A model generated the notes under the pieces. That model ran no database searches and had not been told where the DNA came from. It saw only the letters and a list, made by a program, of their open reading frames with translations. From Andreprevotia sp. IGB-42 (GTDB lineage Bacteria; Pseudomonadota; Gammaproteobacteria; Burkholderiales; Chitinibacteraceae), in assembly GCF_009848685.1 (NCBI RefSeq), contig NZ_WXTX01000007.1, positions 62,001-126,000 on the forward strand: DNA of 64,000 bases, in the 5' to 3' direction. This document shows, in pieces, positions 59,146 through 64,000 of the stretch. Made by a program: the position numbers and the translations under genes. Positions within the stretch are counted from its first letter, which is position 1. Each line of letters opens with the position of its first letter.

Positions 59146-60282
59146 CTATTCGATTGCACCGGGATCAAGCTCTTCCGGCACGGGTAATGCATCGTTCAGT
59201 TGCGGCTCGTCACCGCCGTAACGATGCCAGTGCTTGAGCTGATAGATGTAGGCCAGTACTTCGGCTGCGGCAGTATACAACGCGGCCGGGATCTCCTCGC
59301 CCAGTTCCGCATGGTGATACAACGCGCGCGCAAATGGCGGTGTGCGCACGATGGATACCTTGCTGTCCTTCGCGATGTCGATGATGCGCTCTGCCAGCAG
59401 GAAAGACCCTTTGGCCACGACCTGCGGCGCGCGCATCTGCTCGGTGTACTTGAGCGCCACCGCGTAATGGGTCGGGTTGGTGACCACCACATCGGCCTTG
59501 GGGATTTCGCTCATCATGCGCTTTCTGGCCGCTTCGCGTTGCAACTGGCGGATGCGGCCCTTCACTTGCGGGTCACCTTCCGATTCCTTGGCCTCCTGCT
59601 TGACCTCTTCCTTGGTCATGCGCAGGCCCTTGGTGTAGTCCCATAGCTGGTAGGGCACATCGATGGCCACGATCAGCAACATCGAGCCCGTCACCGTCAG
59701 CAAGGTGAAGCGGATCATCTGCCACAAGTACAGCAGCCCGCTGTCGGGCGGCATGGTGATCAGCTGCAGGAACTGTTCGCGTTCGTGCCAAATCACCCAC
59801 GCGGCGACGCCGCCGATCAGGCCGGACTTGAGGATGGCTTTGCCCATTTCCACCAGCGCACGTACCGAGAACATCCGCCCTATGCCCGTCAGCGGGTTCA
59901 TGCGGGCAAAATTGGGCATCAGTGGTTCAAACGTGAACAACCAGCCGCCAATCAGCAATGGCGTGACGATGGCGGCAATTGCCGTGGCGGCAAAAATGGG
60001 CAGGCAGGCGGTCAGCGCTACACGGCATGCGGCAATGAAATGCTCGCCCATGAATTTGGGGTTGGCCAATGTGGCGCGATCGAAGCGCAGTTCGTTCTGC
60101 ATCACGCCGGATAGCACGTGAAAGAGATCGGGCGCGGTGGAGAGGAAGGCGACCAGACCGCTCATGACCACGGCAAACGTCACCAGCTCTTGCGAACGGG
60201 GAATCTGGCCTTTGCCACGCGCCTCCTCCAGCCGTCGGCCCGAGGGTTCTTCCGTGCGTTCGAGATCGGAATCTTCGGCCAT
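59146..60282 (-). CDS. flhB: flagellar export switch protein FlhB
   Basis: A 378-residue export-gate subunit that switches substrate specificity. Four helices occupy about residues 30-210 (LVTFAVVMSGLVAFL and others). The cytoplasmic domain has the self-cleaving NPTH in ADVVVTNPTHYAVALKY. The N-terminus (DLERTEEPSGRRLEEARGKG) is canonical. FliK, encoded divergently, is the ruler that triggers this switch. The start at 60282 has AAGGAGG. It is the first gene of the minus-strand flhB-flhA-flhF-flhG run. Confidence 0.97.
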   Translation of the reverse strand: MAEDSDLERTEEPSGRRLEEARGKGQIPRSQELVTFAVVMSGLVAFLSTAPDLFHVLSGVMQNELRFDRATLANPKFMGEHFIAACRVALTACLPIFAATAIAAIVTPLLIGGWLFTFEPLMPNFARMNPLTGIGRMFSVRALVEMGKAILKSGLIGGVAAWVIWHEREQFLQLITMPPDSGLLYLWQMIRFTLLTVTGSMLLIVAIDVPYQLWDYTKGLRMTKEEVKQEAKESEGDPQVKGRIRQLQREAARKRMMSEIPKADVVVTNPTHYAVALKYTEQMRAPQVVAKGSFLLAERIIDIAKDSKVSIVRTPPFARALYHHAELGEEIPAALYTAAAEVLAYIYQLKHWHRYGGDEPQLNDALPVPEELDPGAIE

Positions 60283-60345
60283 GCTGCCTCCTTCAGCGCA
60301 GTAACAGTAGCGGTTTCAACCATGGCCTGAAGTGGCTTGCGAAGC

Positions 60346-60361
60346 TGGCCCGGGATTTGCT
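60346..60361 (+). promoter_or_regulatory. sigma-54 promoter upstream of fliK
   Basis: TGGCCCGGGATTTGCT matches the sigma-54 consensus TGGCACGrNNNTTGCW at every fixed position but one (C for A at position 5), with correct GG/GC spacing. Transcription would start near 60373, about 22 nt before the fliK ATG (SD CAGGAG). It implies that fliK (perhaps fliL-fliO too) is sigma-54/flagellar-regulator driven. Confidence 0.8.
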
Positions 60362-60394
60362 TATACCCTGGGTAATTGTTCCAGGAGTGCAGTC

Positions 60395-61534
60395 ATGACC
60401 AGCGCAGTCAATCTTGTTGCCACACGGCTCGGCGAGTCACGCCAGAGTAACAGCAAAGCCGATAAGCAGGGCGGCGAGGATCAATTCGGCTCTACCCTGG
60501 CCAAGGAAATGGCACCCAAGGCACCCGCCGACGGCAGCGCCGAGCCGCAAAAAAATACCGTGCCAGCCAAGGATGCATCCGCGAAGCCCGCAGATGCGGA
60601 CACGCCCACCGAAGCGGTGGAAACCACCGAGGCCGCGCCTGCGCAGACGGTGGAGTCGTGGCTGGCCATGCTGCAGAACATGCAATTGCCAATTGCCCAG
60701 CCCAAGAGCGCGGACACCGGCAAGGCCGGTGACAAGCTGGCCGCACTATCGGGCAAGGACGACAAGCTGGCCTTGCTGGCAGGCGGCAAGGAAGCCGCCC
60801 TTGGCGATGCCTTGCTGGATAAAAGCAAGAAAGACGGTGGCGGTATCGATCTTGCCCGGTTGATCGGCGGCGATGCACAGGCAGCCAAAGCGGAAGAAAT
60901 TGCCGTGCTCGGTAAAACTTTGCCGGATGATATCGGCAAGAGCAGCAAGGACCTTGCCGCTGACTTTGCCAGCCAGCTCAATCACCATTCGGCGCAGTTG
61001 GGACAGAAATCCGCTTCTGCCGACGTTGCTGCAGCAGCCGTCGCCAAGGCCCCTTCGCACCATGTGCAGGAAACCGTGGGCGATAGCCGCTGGGGTGATG
61101 CGGTTGCACAACGCGTCTCGCTGATGCTGAACAAGCAGGAGCAGCACCTGGAAATGCAGCTCAATCCGCCCAATCTGGGGCCGATGGAAGTGAAGCTCAC
61201 CATGGCCGGTGACCAGGCCAGCGTCACCTTTACGTCGCAACAGGCCAGCGTGCGTGAAGCGCTGGCGGCCGCCACGCCCAAGCTGACCGCCTTGCTGGCG
61301 GATCAGGGCATCACGCTGGCCAACGTGCAGGTGGCATCCGATTCGCTGAACCAGCAGGCACAGCAACAGCAACAGGCTGGCCAGTTCCAGCAGCAATCGG
61401 ATGCGCGTGAGCAGGCACGCCAGCGCGTGTTTGGCGGTGGCGACAATCTGATCGACAAGACGGTCATGCAGACCGCAGTGTGGACAGATATGAAACTGCC
61501 GGTGGCGCGTGGCGGACTGAATCTGTACGTGTAA
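60395..61534 (+). CDS. fliK: flagellar hook-length control protein FliK
   Basis: A 379-residue export-substrate ruler protein. The N-terminal 240 residues are low-complexity, Ala/Lys/Asp-rich (KPADADTPTEAVETTEAAPA), as usual for the extended ruler. The C-terminal Flg_hook domain is conserved: LEMQLNPPNLGPMEVKLTMA, then SVTFTSQQASVREALAAATP and LLADQGITLANVQV. A Gln-rich stretch (QQAQQQQQAGQFQQQ) follows. The start at 60395 has CAGGAG, about 22 nt after the predicted sigma-54 start site. It is divergent from flhB. Confidence 0.93.
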   Translation: MTSAVNLVATRLGESRQSNSKADKQGGEDQFGSTLAKEMAPKAPADGSAEPQKNTVPAKDASAKPADADTPTEAVETTEAAPAQTVESWLAMLQNMQLPIAQPKSADTGKAGDKLAALSGKDDKLALLAGGKEAALGDALLDKSKKDGGGIDLARLIGGDAQAAKAEEIAVLGKTLPDDIGKSSKDLAADFASQLNHHSAQLGQKSASADVAAAAVAKAPSHHVQETVGDSRWGDAVAQRVSLMLNKQEQHLEMQLNPPNLGPMEVKLTMAGDQASVTFTSQQASVREALAAATPKLTALLADQGITLANVQVASDSLNQQAQQQQQAGQFQQQSDAREQARQRVFGGGDNLIDKTVMQTAVWTDMKLPVARGGLNLYV

Positions 61535-61642
61535 GAACTACTTCATGCCAATGGATTAAAAGTCAACTCTGAGGAGAAACGGCTTACTGCTTGTTTTACC
61601 TAGGTTTTTGAATTATAAATGGCTTGGCGTCCAAGCGCTTAC

Positions 61643-61667
61643 TGCCCCAGCTGCGCCTGGGGCATTT
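61643..61667 (+). terminator. possible terminator/attenuator between fliK and fliL
   Basis: TGCCCCAG and CTGGGGCA form an eight-pair stem with a six-base loop, followed by only TTT. It lies 108 bp past the fliK stop and 39 bp before fliL, in an AT-richer 171-bp gap. It may terminate or attenuate rather than fully end transcription. Confidence 0.5.
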
Positions 61668-61705
61668 ATACTTGCGCACCCCGATTCGCGACCAGGTGAA
61701 AAAAT

Positions 61706-62245
61706 ATGGCAGAAGCCAAGACCGAAAAAGCCCCGAAAAGCAAAAAAGGCTTGTTGTTGATTATCGTGATCATCCTGCTGCTGCTGGTGCTTGTACTGGG
61801 CGGTGTGGCGGTGTTCCTGCTGATGGGCAACAAGGATCCGTCAGTGGATGAGGCCGTGGCTGAGGCTGCGCATAGCCAGGAAGCCGAGCCGAAGAAGAAA
61901 GAAAAGAAGAAGGAAAAGAAAGACGCGCATCCGCCTACGTTCGAGAAGCTGCAGCAAGTGACGGTGAATCTGTCCAATGGCGAGCAGCAGGCGGTGTTGC
62001 AGACAGACATTTCGCTGGAAGTGGCGGATGCGGAAACTTCCGAGCAGGTAAAGCAGTACTTGCCGAAAATCCAGAGCCAGATCAACCTGTTCCTCAGCGC
62101 GCAAAAGCCGGACGAGGCGCGCGATGTCACCAAGCGTGACAAGCTGGGCAAGGATATCCGCCACCTGGTCAACAAGATCCTGGGCGTGGAAGGCGAGGAA
62201 GAGGGCGTGCTCTCGGTGAATTTCACTACATTTATCGTGCAATAA
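61706..62245 (+). CDS. fliL: flagellar basal-body protein FliL
   Basis: A 179-residue single-pass inner-membrane protein that supports stator function. It has a basic N-terminus, a helix at about 16-40 (LLLIIVIILLLLVLVLGGVA), a highly charged Lys/Glu stretch (PKKKEKKKEKKD), and then the periplasmic FliL domain (VTVNLSNGEQQAVLQTDISL). It ends SVNFTTFIVQ, the family end. It is 46 bp before fliM, part of a fliLMNO run. Confidence 0.95.
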   Translation: MAEAKTEKAPKSKKGLLLIIVIILLLLVLVLGGVAVFLLMGNKDPSVDEAVAEAAHSQEAEPKKKEKKKEKKDAHPPTFEKLQQVTVNLSNGEQQAVLQTDISLEVADAETSEQVKQYLPKIQSQINLFLSAQKPDEARDVTKRDKLGKDIRHLVNKILGVEGEEEGVLSVNFTTFIVQ

Positions 62246-62291
62246 GCCGATAACCCGGTTATCCGGATAACGACGGCGGACTATAGAGACC

Positions 62292-63305
62292 ATGGCAGAC
62301 GATATCCTTTCCCAGGAAGAGGTCGACGCGCTACTGCGCGGTGTGACCGGGGAGGAGGACAGCAACGACGATCAGGTCGATGCGTCGTCGGTGCGCGCCT
62401 ACGATATTGGCCGGCAGGAACGTATTGTCCGCGGCCGGATGCCGACGCTCGAAATCATCAACGAGCGCTTTGCCCGCTATCTGCGGATTGCCCTGTTCAA
62501 CTTCATGCGCCGCAATGCCGAAATCTCGGTAGGGCCGGTGCGGGTACAGAAGTACAGCGAGTTCATCCGCAACCTGGTGGTACCCACCAACCTCAACCTG
62601 ATCAACATGAAGCCGCTGCGCGGCACCGGCCTGTTCATTTTCGATCCGGACCTGGTGTTCCTCGTGGTGGACAACCTGTTCGGCTCGGACGGTCGCTACC
62701 ACGTGCGCGTGGAAGGGCGTGATTTCACGCCGACCGAGCAGCGCATCATCCAGCGGCTGCTGGATGTGGTGTTCGAGGAATACCAGAAAGCCTGGAAGCC
62801 GGTATTCGAATGTGAATTCGGCTACCAGCGTTCAGAAATGAATACGCAGTTTGCCAATATCGCAACGCCGACCGAAGTGGTGGTGGCGTATACCTTCAAG
62901 ATCGAACTGGGTTCGGGCGGCGGGGATTTTCACGTGTGCTTCCCGTATTCGATGATCGAGCCGATCCGCGACATGCTCTACAGCACCATGCAGGCGGACC
63001 GCATCGAGGCGGATACCCGGTGGGTAAGCTTGCTGAAGAAGCAGGTGCAGGGAGCGGAAGTGGACCTGGTTGCCAACCTGGGTAATGCCAGGATCACGCT
63101 GGGCGACATCATCAACCTCAAGGAGGGTGACGTCATCTCGATGGACGTGCCCGAGGCCATCGTGGCCGAGGTGGATGGCGTGCCGGTGCTCGAATGCAAA
63201 TATGGTATTCTGAATGGCCAATATGCATTGAAAGTGAACCGCATCCTCAATGGCGCTGATGCCGACATTGTGGCGACAGACGGTCAGGGGGAAGGCAATG
63301 GCTGA
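62292..63305 (+). CDS. fliM: flagellar C-ring switch protein FliM
   Basis: A 337-residue C-ring protein. The N-terminal LSQEEVDALLRGV is the CheY-P-binding peptide. The middle domain (YDIGRQERIVRGRMPTLEII, then LRIALFNFMRRNAEISVGPV) is the torque/FliG-contacting part. The C-terminal SpoA domain (about 255-330) contains ITLGDIINLKEGDVISMDVP. It overlaps fliN by eight bases and shares its operon. Length is normal. Confidence 0.97.
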   Translation: MADDILSQEEVDALLRGVTGEEDSNDDQVDASSVRAYDIGRQERIVRGRMPTLEIINERFARYLRIALFNFMRRNAEISVGPVRVQKYSEFIRNLVVPTNLNLINMKPLRGTGLFIFDPDLVFLVVDNLFGSDGRYHVRVEGRDFTPTEQRIIQRLLDVVFEEYQKAWKPVFECEFGYQRSEMNTQFANIATPTEVVVAYTFKIELGSGGGDFHVCFPYSMIEPIRDMLYSTMQADRIEADTRWVSLLKKQVQGAEVDLVANLGNARITLGDIINLKEGDVISMDVPEAIVAEVDGVPVLECKYGILNGQYALKVNRILNGADADIVATDGQGEGNG

Positions 63306-63735
63306 AGATACCGTGGCGCAGGACGACGACGCAGGCATGGACGACTGGGCTGCTGCCATGGCCGAGCAGGCCGAGGTGGATGCGGCCAGCGCGGCTGCAC
63401 CGGAGGCGCCGTCGATGCAGGCGGCCGATATTTTCGAGCGCTTCGATACGCCGCAGATTGCCGGCAATACCTCCGGCAACATCGACATGATCCTCGATAT
63501 CCCGGTCACGCTGACCGTGGAGCTAGGGCGGACCAAAATTGCCATCCGCAGCCTGCTGCAACTGGCGCAGGGCTCGGTGGTCGAACTCGACGGACTGGCC
63601 GGCGAGCCGATGGATGTACTCGTCAATGGCTGTCTGATTGCGCAGGGCGAAGTGGTGGTGGTGAACGACAAGTTCGGTATCCGGCTGACCGACATCATCA
63701 CCCCGGCAGAGCGTATACGCCGCCTGCACAAGTAA
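63298..63735 (+). CDS. fliN: flagellar C-ring switch protein FliN
   Basis: A 145-residue C-ring protein with an acidic, Ala-rich N-terminal 60 residues and the conserved SpoA domain: MILDIPVTLTVELGRTKIAI, SLLQLAQGSVVELDGLAGEP, DVLVNGCLIAQGEVVVVNDK and FGIRLTDIITPAERIRRLHK. It starts inside fliM with a good SD (GGGGAAGG). It overlaps fliO at TAATG. It pairs with FliM and docks FliH for export. Confidence 0.97.
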   Translation: MAEDTVAQDDDAGMDDWAAAMAEQAEVDAASAAAPEAPSMQAADIFERFDTPQIAGNTSGNIDMILDIPVTLTVELGRTKIAIRSLLQLAQGSVVELDGLAGEPMDVLVNGCLIAQGEVVVVNDKFGIRLTDIITPAERIRRLHK

Positions 63736-64000
63736 TGCCGCGCATCCTGTCGCGGTGCACGCCGCTTGTTGTTGCCCTGTTGTCTGCCGCCCATGCCGGT
63801 CATGCTGCCGTGGCTTCCGCTTTTTCTCCCGCTTCTGCAGTCGCTTCCGCACCGCTTGCCACACTGTCCGCACCGTCACTGAGTGGCCAGTTCGTACAGG
63901 TGATCGTTGCGCTGGGTCTGGTGCTGGGGCTGATCGTTGCCGTGGCATGGCTGATGCGCCGCTTCACCATGCTGCCCATGGCAGCTGGCGCGCGTTTACG
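63735..64000 (+). CDS. fliO: flagellar biosynthesis protein FliO, N-terminal part
   Basis: The first 88 residues are in the window and the gene runs off the right edge. ATG 63735 overlaps the fliN stop (TAATG). Residues 1-25 look like a signal sequence (LVVALLSAAHAGHAAVASAF). An Ala/Ser-rich stretch follows, then a membrane helix VIVALGLVLGLIVAVAWLMR with RRF after it, as in FliO of betaproteobacteria. Position after fliLMN and the helix-plus-basic pattern support the call. FliO helps assemble the FliP ring. Confidence 0.85.
   Translation, partial: MPRILSRCTPLVVALLSAAHAGHAAVASAFSPASAVASAPLATLSAPSLSGQFVQVIVALGLVLGLIVAVAWLMRRFTMLPMAAGARL

Overview
The window reads as 64 kb of ordinary, gene-dense chromosome from a GC-rich betaproteobacterium. 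It is most probably in the Neisseriales, in or near the Chitinibacteraceae or Chromobacteriaceae. That placement is inferred from earP next to an EF-P with Arg32, the bamE-dapB / fur-aat-bpt arrangement, a secreted chitinase with CBM5/12 modules, and a flhB-flhA-flhF-flhG-fliA-motA-like block. I see no rRNA, tRNA, CRISPR array, prophage or insertion sequence. About 60 protein genes are called; two run off the window ends (an EamA transporter at the left, fliO at the right).

Layout. 1-10 kb: partial EamA permease; a PatZ-type protein acetyltransferase; a small membrane ORF; divergent pirin/LysR; a MarR - cytochrome b561 - YceI - YceI run on the minus strand; beta-carbonic anhydrase; a chemoreceptor. 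10-16.6 kb: a duplicated-domain lipoprotein, a TPR protein, a HAD phosphatase, a DUF924 protein with an exported partner, and a BaiN-type flavoprotein. 16.6-20 kb: a gene-free stretch with a strong small-RNA candidate, then bamE-dapB and the divergent fur-aat-bpt set. 20-29 kb: a LTD/metzincin lipoprotein, oligopeptidase A, gamma-carbonic anhydrase, earP-efp, a thin [2Fe-2S] ferredoxin-like protein, and a zinc-ribbon/TM2/pilin fusion. 29-35 kb: an extracellular nuclease and a GH18 chitinase, both carrying chitin-binding modules. 35-45 kb: uvrB, a YbdK-type ligase, GST, acs, an MHS transporter with a divergent LysR regulator, and rpmB-rpmG. 45-49.4 kb: ftsK, a 2-hydroxyacid dehydrogenase and a PlsC-like acyltransferase.

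49.4-64 kb is a flagellar locus. On the minus strand run flhB-flhA-flhF-flhG, then a four-gene MCE/Mla-like lipid ABC transporter, then fliA and a motA paralogue. On the plus strand run fliK, fliL, fliM, fliN and fliO. A near-perfect sigma-54 promoter sits just before fliK. FlhG keeps the DQAxxLR helix that stimulates FlhF but has lost the P-loop lysine and the catalytic aspartate of the MinD family, so it may be a non-hydrolysing regulator.

Co-operating sets: EarP rhamnosylates Arg32 of the adjacent EF-P; Aat and Bpt give the leucine branch of the N-end rule; PatZ could acetylate the Acs encoded 36 kb away; the chitinase and the CBM-bearing nuclease could work together on chitinous surfaces. 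The most unusual items are the FlhG active-site loss, the 16.6-16.8 kb RNA candidate, the nuclease-CBM fusion, the TM2-pilin fusion and the lipid transporter inside the flagellar cluster.
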